From the IMG/VR virus record IMGVR_UViG_3300046516_000298, positions 1 through 23,389 of that record: a stretch of DNA of 23,389 nucleotides; one strand, given 5' to 3'. The position numbers and the translations under genes are program-made. Shown here one piece after another: positions 6,468-11,358 of the stretch (position 1 is the stretch's first letter; each line of letters starts with the position of its first letter). Below the pieces are notes generated by a model, which searched no databases, was not told where the DNA came from, and worked only from the letters and a program-made list of their open reading frames with translations. This stretch comes from a virus.

Positions 6468-6519
6468 CTTCCGCAACGACAGACCGAATTGCACCTATGA
6501 GCGGTTTCTATTGCGGAAG
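6468..6519. repeat. Two arm-type integrase sites (P' arm) and an inverted repeat
   Basis: CTTCCGCA at 6468-6475 is the reverse complement of the P-arm repeat, and TGCGGAAG recurs directly at 6512-6519 (11 bases TTGCGGAAGCG shared with 6334-6344). An imperfect inverted repeat, TAGGTGCGATT (6456-6466) and AATTGCACCTA (6487-6497), 10 of 11 matching, brackets the first of them and could bind an accessory protein such as the DUF4224 product. Confidence 0.65.
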
Positions 6520-6531
6520 CGAAAGGACGGA

Positions 6532-6720
6532 ATGATTGACCTAGAACTAGAGACCTTCCAGATCCTGGACTTGCTGCATCGCGTCGCGGATCAGGCGCTG
6601 GAAGCTGCGGCCGAGGTGTGCGATGCATACGCCAAGGAGGCGTGGGGCATGACGGAGGAGGAGTTCGCCGCCAACCATCTCGCCAACGCCATCCGCAACC
6701 TCAAGAGGCCGATGGTATGA
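6532..6720 (+). CDS. Small helical phage protein, LEAAAEVCD family (paralogue 1)
   Basis: Protein of 62 aa with the family signature ALEAAAEVCDAY near residue 22 and ANAIRNLKRP at the C-terminus. Three downstream genes share the same two blocks, so this is the first and most divergent of four paralogues. ATG 6532 with aaagga 5-10 bases upstream is preferred to a TTG at 6511, which lies inside an arm-type site. This is the first gene right of attP. Family is widespread in phages; function unknown. Confidence 0.72.
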   Translation: MIDLELETFQILDLLHRVADQALEAAAEVCDAYAKEAWGMTEEEFAANHLANAIRNLKRPMV

Positions 6721-6842
6721 ACGACGATTACGCTACTCCGCCCGAGGGCGAAAGTAGCCCACTGTCTGCGTGGGTGTTTATCAGCGCTGTGGGTGCGCTA
6801 TTCTGGGCGGTAGTTGCTTGGGCTGTATGGGGGTGGTGGTGA
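6717..6842 (+). CDS. Tiny single-pass membrane protein
   Basis: Protein of 41 aa: acidic soluble N-terminus (MNDDYATPPEGESS) and one hydrophobic, tryptophan-rich C-terminal helix (WVFISAVGALFWAVVAWAVW). ATGA overlap upstream and TGATG junction downstream place it firmly in the operon between paralogues 1 and 2. Function unknown. Confidence 0.65.
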   Translation: MNDDYATPPEGESSPLSAWVFISAVGALFWAVVAWAVWGWW

Positions 6843-7030
6843 TGGTGGACAAACCGGAAACGACGGGTTTTATGGGAAGCCCGGCCACTCCCAACGAGAT
6901 GGTGATGTGGCTGCAGGCGCTATCCAAGGTCCGCCGAGAAGCACTCGAAGAAGCCGCGATGGTGTGCGAGAACTGGTGCTATGGAGAAGACGCGGCGACA
7001 GCTATCCGCGCCCTCAAGGACAAGCCATGA
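6842..7030 (+). CDS. Small helical phage protein, LEEAAMVCE family (paralogue 2)
   Basis: Protein of 62 aa: NEMVMWLQALSKVRREALEE, then EAAMVCENWC and a C-terminal ATAIRALKDKP. Shares the C-terminal block with paralogue 3 exactly (AIRALKDKP) and the DNA word GCTATCCGCGCCCT at 7001 with paralogues 3 and 4. Start ATG 6842 (a GTG at 6839 is equivalent). No catalytic motif visible. Confidence 0.72.
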   Translation: MVDKPETTGFMGSPATPNEMVMWLQALSKVRREALEEAAMVCENWCYGEDAATAIRALKDKP

Positions 7031-7275
7031 GAGAGACTGTCGCGCGACTTCATCTGGCCTGCTCTCGGGAGTTTTTCCGCCGAGGGTGGATGTACGTAAC
7101 CACCACAGACCACGAGGACGGTCAGAGCGTGGCCCTCCTGACCGCTTATCGCGCTGGTCTAGAGGAGGCCGCGAAGGTGTGCGAGAGCCTAGACAACGCC
7201 GAGTGCGATACCGGCTATGGCTGGACGAATACGGATTGCGCCGAGGCTATCCGCGCCCTTAAGGATAAGCCATGA
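7027..7275 (+). CDS. Small helical phage protein, LEEAAKVCE family (paralogue 3)
   Basis: Protein of 82 aa. The first 38 residues (RETVARLHLACSREFFRRGW ...) are unlike the paralogues; from about residue 44 it follows the family, YRAGLEEAAKVCESLDNAEC, and ends CAEAIRALKDKP. Repeat word GCTATCCGCGCCCT at 7246. ATGA-coupled at both ends. Function unknown. Confidence 0.72.
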   Translation: MRETVARLHLACSREFFRRGWMYVTTTDHEDGQSVALLTAYRAGLEEAAKVCESLDNAECDTGYGWTNTDCAEAIRALKDKP

Positions 7276-7394
7276 AATGGTGGAACAACCTCGACGTATT
7301 GCTGACCATCGTCAAGGTCAACGTCGTTCTCGTCGGCATCGCCGAGGTGGTGCTGATCCTCATGAAGACCGGCGTCTGGTGGAGGATGTGGTGA
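7272..7394 (+). CDS. Tiny membrane protein
   Basis: Protein of 40 aa (MKWWNNLDVLLTIVKVNVVL then VGIAEVVLILMKTGVWWRMW): one long hydrophobic helix flanked by tryptophans at both ends, typical of interfacial anchoring. ATGA overlap upstream, TGATG overlap downstream. With the 6717 gene it makes two tiny membrane proteins interleaved with the four paralogues. Confidence 0.62.
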   Translation: MKWWNNLDVLLTIVKVNVVLVGIAEVVLILMKTGVWWRMW

Positions 7395-7633
7395 TGGACG
7401 TAGAACGACTGGCGCGCGAGTACGTAGACGCGCACGAAGTGAGGGGCGAAGGACCGCCCGCACATGTGCTCAATCTGATGGTCGAGGCGTTCCATGCCGG
7501 TGCGAGAGAAGCACTCGAGGAAGCCGCGAAGATATGTGACGCGAGGGCCGAGCACTACATCGATGCCGGGCCCATGTTCGCATGCGAGATGCTAGCCGCC
7601 GCTATCCGCGCCCTTATCGCCCCAGAGCCTTGA
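7394..7633 (+). CDS. Small helical phage protein, LEEAAKICD family (paralogue 4)
   Basis: Protein of 79 aa: VERLAREYVDAHEVRGEGPP, then AGAREALEEAAKICDARAEH and a terminal AAAIRALIAPEP. Repeat word GCTATCCGCGCCCT at 7601. Last gene of the plus-strand block; its 3' end overlaps the end of the opposing membrane protein gene by 20 bp (7614-7633). No terminator hairpin was seen between the convergent units. Confidence 0.72.
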   Translation: MDVERLAREYVDAHEVRGEGPPAHVLNLMVEAFHAGAREALEEAAKICDARAEHYIDAGPMFACEMLAAAIRALIAPEP

Positions 7634-7787
7634 TCGCCAGGCCAACCAAGCAACCGTTCGCCACGGCATAGCAGAGGAAGGCCACGCCAAGAAGGCTGCT
7701 ACCGGACAGCCAGTACCCGACCGCAGCGGCGAGGTATAAACCCCCAGCCAGGCCGACGCAGATGTTGGCGAAGGTCTCAGCGGTCAT
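7614..7787 (-). CDS. Small two-helix membrane protein
   Basis: Protein of 57 aa, almost entirely hydrophobic: a first helix around ICVGLAGGLYLAAAVGYWL and a second around GVAFLCYAVANGCLVGLAI, with a short GSS turn. Start ATG overlaps the exonuclease stop (ATGA at 7785-7788), so it is translated as the last gene of the minus-strand operon. Topology resembles a small holin or a superinfection-exclusion protein, but the sequence alone does not decide. Confidence 0.65.
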   Translation of the reverse strand: MTAETFANICVGLAGGLYLAAAVGYWLSGSSLLGVAFLCYAVANGCLVGLAIKALGR

Positions 7788-8569
7788 CAGTTCGACAGCA
7801 GCGCGCGTCTTTTGCCGATGCTGTTCTTCGTGTAGCGACCTCTGGCCCAGCCGCCGCAGGACTTGCACTTGTAACGGTGGTACTCGCCCGACTGAGTGAA
7901 AGCTCTGCCCCTGCTCTCCATGTTCTTGGAGCTGCACTTCGGGCACTGGATCGCGTCGTCGTCGTTATAGGCCGCGACGTTCGGGTGGCCGACGATGTAG
8001 GGTCGTAACTTGAGATACACGTTCTCGGTGGCGATGATGTCGATGTCGTTGTACTTCTTCATCTCGGCCCACGCCTTCGGGTTGTCAGCGAGGCATTCCG
8101 TCCAGAGCTCAAAGCCCGGGAATAGCTTGTGTTCCGACTTCGGGGTATCGGTCAAGACCTCCGAGAGCCATGCGAGTTTGTTGCTCGTGAACCCGGCTAT
8201 CGAGCGGGCCGCGAGCATGGTGTCGACCACCTTGTAAGGTGTAGGAGGAGGCATCTCTGCCTGGAGGAACCGGGCGTTGATCTTCTTCATGTCGAACTTG
8301 ACGCCGTTCTGCGCGACGACGATATCCGCCTCGTCCAGCACGTTCCACAGCAGCTTGAGGAGGGCTTTGTCGTCCCGGACCTTGCTTGGCCCCCGGCCTG
8401 CGGTGTTGTGGTGATAGACCTTCTTCTCGCCTAGAACCTTGTAGGAGAAGGAGAGGATTGACCAGTCGGTATGAATCTGGTTGAGGTTGACGAACTGTTT
8501 AAAGAGCCCCCAGACGTACGCCAAGATCGGACTCGTCTCGATATCCAGCGTAATGATTCGGGCGCTCAC
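7787..8569 (-). CDS. DEDD-type 3'-5' exonuclease with C-terminal zinc ribbon
   Basis: Protein of 260 aa with an RNase H-like (PolB-type proofreading) exonuclease fold: Exo I in TLDIETSP (D9, E11), Exo II in VVAQNGVKFDMKKIN (N88, D93, with Gln where His is common), and Exo III YNDID (Y173, D177), making it DEDDy-like. The C-terminus has a zinc ribbon (C209-x2-C212, C235-x2-C238). Likely trims 3' DNA ends in replication or recombination; no polymerase domain is attached. GTG start overlaps the endonuclease VII stop (GTGA). The start is confirmed by a 16-residue block (residues 3-18) that is repeated in the neighbouring gene. Confidence 0.85.
   Translation of the reverse strand: MSARIITLDIETSPILAYVWGLFKQFVNLNQIHTDWSILSFSYKVLGEKKVYHHNTAGRGPSKVRDDKALLKLLWNVLDEADIVVAQNGVKFDMKKINARFLQAEMPPPTPYKVVDTMLAARSIAGFTSNKLAWLSEVLTDTPKSEHKLFPGFELWTECLADNPKAWAEMKKYNDIDIIATENVYLKLRPYIVGHPNVAAYNDDDAIQCPKCSSKNMESRGRAFTQSGEYHRYKCKSCGGWARGRYTKNSIGKRRALLSN
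8516..8563 (-). repeat. Exonuclease copy of a duplicated 16-codon segment
   Basis: Encodes ARIITLDIETSPILAY as residues 3-18 of the exonuclease, identical in protein to 8959-9006. The DNA differs in 12 of 16 codons, all synonymous (for example serine AGT here, TCT in the other copy). Confidence 0.95.
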
Positions 8570-9021
8570 CGCGTCTTCTCCAAGTACGCGACGGCCATCT
8601 CCGGCTTGTCTTTCAGCAGTCCGAGCGCGAGGTTGCATGCGCCACAGAGGAGCCCGCGTACGGCGCCGGTTGTATGGCAGTGGTCAACGTGGCAGACATC
8701 GCGCTTCGATGCCCCGCTGGCCGGCTTTGCCAGCGCCTGCCCGCAACACTCACAGGCCCCGTTCGCCGCAGCAAACATCGCCAGCACTTGTGCCAGAGAG
8801 ACGCCGTACTTATCACGGAATTTTTTGTCTGCGGTTTCTGCCTTGTTTGTTTTCCGCTTCGCTCGCTCTTGCGCTAGTACCTTTTCTCTGTTCGCGGCGT
8901 AATAGGCCCTCGCCTGCGCCTTCATCTTTTCTTTGTTGGCGAGGTAGTACGCTCGGTTGTAAGCGAGGATGGGAGAGGTTTCTATGTCGAGGGTGATGAT
9001 GCGGGCACCCCCGGCGATCAT
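8566..9021 (-). CDS. Endonuclease VII-like HNH nuclease fused to an exonuclease N-terminus
   Basis: Protein of 151 aa. Residues 22-151 are a recombination endonuclease VII-type His-Me finger nuclease (PF02945): basic helical YYLANKEKMKAQARAYYAAN, C90-x2-C93, HVDHCHTTGAVRGLLC (112-114 catalytic region, C126-x2-C129 with C90/C93 as zinc ligands) and NLALGLLKD. Residues 6-21 are the exonuclease start ARIITLDIETSPILAY, which is foreign to this family. T4 endo VII resolves branched DNA; free-standing relatives behave as mobile endonucleases. ATG start overlaps the upstream stop; stop overlaps the exonuclease GTG. Looks like a mobile nuclease that landed inside the exonuclease gene. Confidence 0.88.
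   Translation of the reverse strand: MIAGGARIITLDIETSPILAYNRAYYLANKEKMKAQARAYYAANREKVLAQERAKRKTNKAETADKKFRDKYGVSLAQVLAMFAAANGACECCGQALAKPASGASKRDVCHVDHCHTTGAVRGLLCGACNLALGLLKDKPEMAVAYLEKTR
8959..9006 (-). repeat. Endonuclease VII copy of the duplicated 16-codon segment
   Basis: Encodes residues 6-21 of the endonuclease VII fusion, the same 16 residues as exonuclease residues 3-18. After this segment the reading frame continues directly into the nuclease (NRAYYLANK...). Confidence 0.95.
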
Positions 9022-9293
9022 TTCCTAGCTTTCCGAGTTCGGGGAATCTTCACGGGTACACCCTCCGTTAGTTCTACGAGTTTGCGGACCATTCCAATCG
9101 GGATGCGGGAGCGCGGAGCCATGTGGTCGACACTCACGCTGCATGTCATCTCGATACATTCGGAAGTCAGGGCGAAGACGTAGCCGACCTGATGGAACAC
9201 GACAGGCTCACCGGGTTTGGCCCCGGCGCGGTCGGTCCAGGGGCCTTCATCTACGTCGCTTGCATCCTCCCAGACGCACAGCACGAGCCTCAT
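9018..9293 (-). CDS. Hypothetical phage protein
   Basis: Protein of 91 aa: RLVLCVWEDASDVDEGPWTD at the start, a middle GEPVVFHQVGYVFALTSECI and a basic tail (KIPRTRKARK). It looks like a compact beta-rich domain; no family recognised. The ATG at 9293 is chosen over an in-frame start at 9335 because it overlaps the stop of the tiny gene upstream (ATGA) and has aaggga about 8 bases before it. ATGA-coupled to endonuclease VII. Confidence 0.65.
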   Translation of the reverse strand: MRLVLCVWEDASDVDEGPWTDRAGAKPGEPVVFHQVGYVFALTSECIEMTCSVSVDHMAPRSRIPIGMVRKLVELTEGVPVKIPRTRKARK

Positions 9294-9397
9294 TCCAGAT
9301 CCCTTGCCCACCCTTCGGTGAGAAACAGATACCAAGCAACTAGCCCGATGGCGAGGGCATAGAGGAATGTGCCGGCCATCCTCACGATGAGCCTCAC
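9290..9397 (-). CDS. Tiny membrane protein
   Basis: Short ORF of 35 aa: GTG start, VRLIVRMAGTFLYALAIGLV then AWYLFLTEGWARDLE. Basic N-terminus, one hydrophobic helix, acidic tail. It fits exactly between neighbours, with GTGA overlap to the upstream stop (9394-9397) and ATGA overlap to the downstream start, which is the main support for its being real. Function unknown. Confidence 0.55.
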   Translation of the reverse strand: MRLIVRMAGTFLYALAIGLVAWYLFLTEGWARDLE

Positions 9398-9600
9398 CAC
9401 GTTCCCCAATAGACGGCCGGATAGTCCGGGTCTTCAGTGATCGGCTCGATGACCTTCACCGGGGGCGCGGTCTCGATGGCTCCGGTTCGTTTGTTCCGCA
9501 GCATCTTCGTGCCGTGGACACCAGTAAAGCGTTCGTACTCGTCCCCTGTGTTGACAGGCGCGGGGGCCGCGATCTTCTTGCCTAGTCGGTAATCACTCAT
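9394..9600 (-). CDS. Hypothetical phage protein
   Basis: Protein of 68 aa (starts MSDYRLGKKIAAPAPVNTGD), hydrophilic, with a VKVIEPITEDPDYPAVYW C-terminal part. No recognised domain. ATG overlaps the endolysin stop as ATGA, which sets the start; an in-frame ATG at 9630 lies inside the endolysin gene. Located immediately downstream of the endolysin. Confidence 0.65.
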   Translation of the reverse strand: MSDYRLGKKIAAPAPVNTGDEYERFTGVHGTKMLRNKRTGAIETAPPVKVIEPITEDPDYPAVYWGTW

Positions 9601-10127
9601 GCTTGCAGCGCAGCTTTGGCCGCGTCCCACAAAAGTTTTCGGTCATCCAACCCAGTGAGGCCGCCGTTTATCTTGCGGGTCAACTTCTCGAAATCATTCG
9701 AATCCGCATAGGTGTTGAGCCCATGGGACTGCCAGAAGCAGCCGGCAGATCGGCACGCGAACTTTGCCGAGGCCAGCAGTTCTGGTGTCTTGACGAGATC
9801 CATTCCCAGCGCGCGGCCCATGCGCTCGTAATTGGACCGGCCGGTGACCTGAATCAGCCCGCGACCGCGATACGTATAGCCATCCCCGGGCTGGGTGTTG
9901 CCTAGGTCTACCCTCCCCTCGTAACTCGTCTGGGCCGGGGTCGGACCCCATAGCTCGACGGTGAAGTGGAGGCCTCCTGACTCATGTCCGATCTGCGCCA
10001 GGAATGCGGCTTGCCTCTGCGGCGTGTCGATGCCGAACTCGTGCAACGCATCTGTGACGAACGGAGCAAAGGACCGCGCGCGGTCGATGCGCGCCCCGGT
10101 ACATGCGGCTAGAACTTCCGGTGTCAT
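9597..10127 (-). CDS. Endolysin, glycoside hydrolase family 19 (chitinase-like)
   Basis: Lysis enzyme of 176 aa, GH19 fold, expected to cleave the beta-1,4 glycan of peptidoglycan. Catalytic acid E49 in GHESGG and second catalytic candidate E58 in FTVELW; substrate-binding signature YRGRGLIQVTGRSNY at 86-100; late helix RKINGGLTGLDDR at 151-163. Length is typical of phage GH19 endolysins. No signal peptide or SAR helix is visible, so release across the inner membrane should need a holin; two-helix candidates lie upstream in the same operon. ATG overlaps the preceding stop (ATGA). Confidence 0.93.
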   Translation of the reverse strand: MTPEVLAACTGARIDRARSFAPFVTDALHEFGIDTPQRQAAFLAQIGHESGGLHFTVELWGPTPAQTSYEGRVDLGNTQPGDGYTYRGRGLIQVTGRSNYERMGRALGMDLVKTPELLASAKFACRSAGCFWQSHGLNTYADSNDFEKLTRKINGGLTGLDDRKLLWDAAKAALQA

Positions 10128-10309
10128 GTCGGAGCCCTGATGGCAAGGCACACGTATCCCTCACCAGGCTTGGCCGGGAAGTTGAGCGTGTCGGTGTTCC
10201 TGTGGCGGGCTTCGATAAAGCAGTCGTCAAGCGACTTGAAGCCGGCCACGATGCGAGGCGCCTTCTCCACCTCCGTAAAAACTACGAAGGCGAGGAAGAC
10301 GGTCAGCAT
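10124..10309 (-). CDS. Small protein with N-terminal hydrophobic segment, lysis region
   Basis: Protein of 61 aa. A short hydrophobic N-terminus (MLTVFLAFVVFTEV) may be a signal or anchor, followed by a soluble part with FKSLDDCFIEARHRN and GEGYVCLAIRAPT (two cysteines). Similar small secreted-looking proteins sit beside endolysins in many phages. Start is 2 bases after the upstream stop. Function unknown. Confidence 0.6.
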   Translation of the reverse strand: MLTVFLAFVVFTEVEKAPRIVAGFKSLDDCFIEARHRNTDTLNFPAKPGEGYVCLAIRAPT

Positions 10310-10311
10310 GG

Positions 10312-10488
10312 CTAAATCTTCTTCTTGGCGTCCAGTTCGGCCTGCCACGTATCTGCATCGTGGCCCAGGAGGGCGAGCATTTTGGCGATGTCGTCGTCCG
10401 TGATCGTTCCCGAAGCATTGCGCTCCGAGATGTCGGCATAAACGCGCATGCCGCTGGAGATGAGCATGGCAATCGTTGCGGGGTCCAT
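10312..10488 (-). CDS. Small helical hypothetical protein, lysis region
   Basis: Protein of 58 aa: MDPATIAMLISSGMRVYADI then an acidic helix (TITDDDIAKMLALLGHDADT) and a lysine tail KKKI. It is below the usual length for ORF callers, but it fills the gap between two real genes exactly, has an aaagg 8-12 bases before ATG, and shows sensible amino acid composition. The pattern with a DxDI-x3-L block is seen in short phage proteins near holins. Function unknown. Confidence 0.6.
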   Translation of the reverse strand: MDPATIAMLISSGMRVYADISERNASGTITDDDIAKMLALLGHDADTWQAELDAKKKI

Positions 10489-10491
10489 GGT

Positions 10492-10815
10492 TCAGCCTTT
10501 CTTGGCGGTGAGGGATGCCGTGAGAGCATCAAGAGCATCCGCAGCGGAGCGGAGATAGGCGGCCGAGGACTTGTCGTCGCCCGCTGCTTTAGCGGCTCGA
10601 GCGGCACTGACGAAGCCCTGGATCGAACGGAGGGCCGTGATAGCCGCTGTGGCTTCGGCGTCGTTCAGCTTGCCGGCGTCGTAGAGGGCTTTGCCGATGT
10701 TGTAGGCAACCTCCGCGCCCTGGAGGATGTTGGCGTCAGTAGCGTTAGCGCCGTTCTGTGCCGTGGTCGCGCAGGCCGCGAGGGCGAGGACGATGGATGC
10801 AAGGAGAAATCTCAT
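10492..10815 (-). CDS. Small phage lipoprotein
   Basis: Protein of 107 aa with a type II signal peptide: MRFLLASIVLALAAC, lipobox LAAC with C15 as the lipidated residue. The mature part is alanine-rich and helical (EVAYNIGKALYDAGKLNDAE, later RSAADALDALTASL). Position among lysis genes makes an outer-membrane spanin-like role possible, but no inner-membrane spanin partner is evident in the same place and the sequence does not resemble Rz1. ATG overlaps the upstream stop as ATGA. Confidence 0.75.
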   Translation of the reverse strand: MRFLLASIVLALAACATTAQNGANATDANILQGAEVAYNIGKALYDAGKLNDAEATAAITALRSIQGFVSAARAAKAAGDDKSSAAYLRSAADALDALTASLTAKKG

Positions 10816-11045
10816 AGCGGGTCTTTCAAGTTGGAGGGAGGATCAGCGGCCTTGGGTGTGCCGTCGTAGAAGAATCCATCTGCCGACTTGACGATTCCGC
10901 CAATCAGCATGACGATGGTCGTGATCAGTTGGAGTGCGTTGGAACTCAGCTTGTCGGCATAGAGGAACGCCGCCACACCAAACCCGCCAAGGATGAGGAT
11001 GGAGAGCAGGAACGCCTTGGACCGCGTGCAGTTGAGTCGTCTCAT
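10812..11045 (-). CDS. Two-helix membrane protein, holin candidate
   Basis: Protein of 77 aa: a basic N-terminus (MRRLNCTRSK), a first helix AFLLSILILGGFGVAAFLYA, a short polar link, a second helix LQLITTIVMLIGGIV, and a polar C-terminus (DGTPKAADPPSNLKDPL). Size, topology and position upstream of the GH19 endolysin fit a class II holin. No holin family could be named. Start at 11045 chosen from the ATGA overlap; an upstream in-frame ATG (11135) lies inside the preceding gene. Confidence 0.68.
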   Translation of the reverse strand: MRRLNCTRSKAFLLSILILGGFGVAAFLYADKLSSNALQLITTIVMLIGGIVKSADGFFYDGTPKAADPPSNLKDPL

Positions 11046-11305
11046 GGCTTTACCAGTGCGAGGTGTTGAAGCGCCCAGGTCACGGCAGACGCTGCTGCTG
11101 CTGATGCCCCGCCGAGCCAGAGCAGGGTTCTCCACCCTCCCCTCGCTTCTGACAGGGTGGTGGTCAGGTCGCTGATCTGCTTTTGCAACGAGGCGAGGGT
11201 CGCGTTCTGCTCGGTGAGCATCGCGTGCAGGGCCTTGACCTCGCCCTCAAGTTGCCCGAAGGCTCTGGCGTCAATGTCCACGTGCGCACCAGTTGCAGGG
11301 CTCAC
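11042..11305 (-). CDS. Coiled-coil protein with C-terminal membrane helix
   Basis: Protein of 87 aa from a GTG start: heptad-like region VKALHAMLTEQNATLASLQK-QISDLTTTLSEA (about 23-54), then one hydrophobic helix TLLWLGGASAAAASAVTWAL near the C-terminus. This layout is common in phage lysis regions, where it is annotated as holin-related or of unknown function. The start is uncertain: the GTG at 11305 overlaps the small ORF at 11271-11357 by 35 bases, and a GTG at 11281 would reduce that to 11. Confidence 0.65.
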   Translation of the reverse strand: MSPATGAHVDIDARAFGQLEGEVKALHAMLTEQNATLASLQKQISDLTTTLSEARGGWRTLLWLGGASAAAASAVTWALQHLALVKP

Positions 11306-11357
11306 CCGTCTTCACAGAGATCCACACCTTGTCAACCGGGCACCAGTGCTTCCACAT
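11271..11357 (-). CDS. Very small cysteine-containing phage protein
   Basis: Short ORF of 28 aa beginning MWKHWCPVDKVWISVKTGEP and ending CNWCARGH. The W-C-P ... C-x2-C layout resembles a very short zinc-ribbon-like protein seen downstream of tail genes in several phages. ATG lies one base after the tailspike stop, with a gaggtg element overlapping that stop as possible ribosome binding site. It overlaps the next gene's 5' end, so either the overlap is real or that gene starts later. Confidence 0.45.
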   Translation of the reverse strand: MWKHWCPVDKVWISVKTGEPCNWCARGH

Positions 11358-11358
11358 G

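Larger units (their letters stand above)
6323..6519. other. attP: Phage attachment site attP (arms, core and IHF site)
   Basis: This is the only sizeable non-coding gap. It holds, left to right, three direct TGCGGAAG repeats, a 54-nt tRNA-Leu 3' segment (the core region), a perfect IHF consensus, an inverted TGCGGAAG and a final direct TGCGGAAG. That is the layout of a lambda-type intasome with P arm, core and P' arm. It abuts the integrase stop codon. Since phage genes continue to the right, the site is undivided and the genome is in the unintegrated form. The exact crossover point cannot be read without the host attB. Confidence 0.85.

Noticed and set aside
6489-6517. Sigma70 promoter with -35 TTGCAC before the 6532 gene
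   Set aside because: At 17-bp spacing the -10 position reads TGCGGA, not a -10-like hexamer; not supportable.
8516-9006. Intein or group I intron between exonuclease exons
   Set aside because: The exonuclease is complete after its GTG restart, no splice-junction residues (Cys/Ser ... His-Asn) or conserved intron core were seen, and the repeated segment is coding in both genes.
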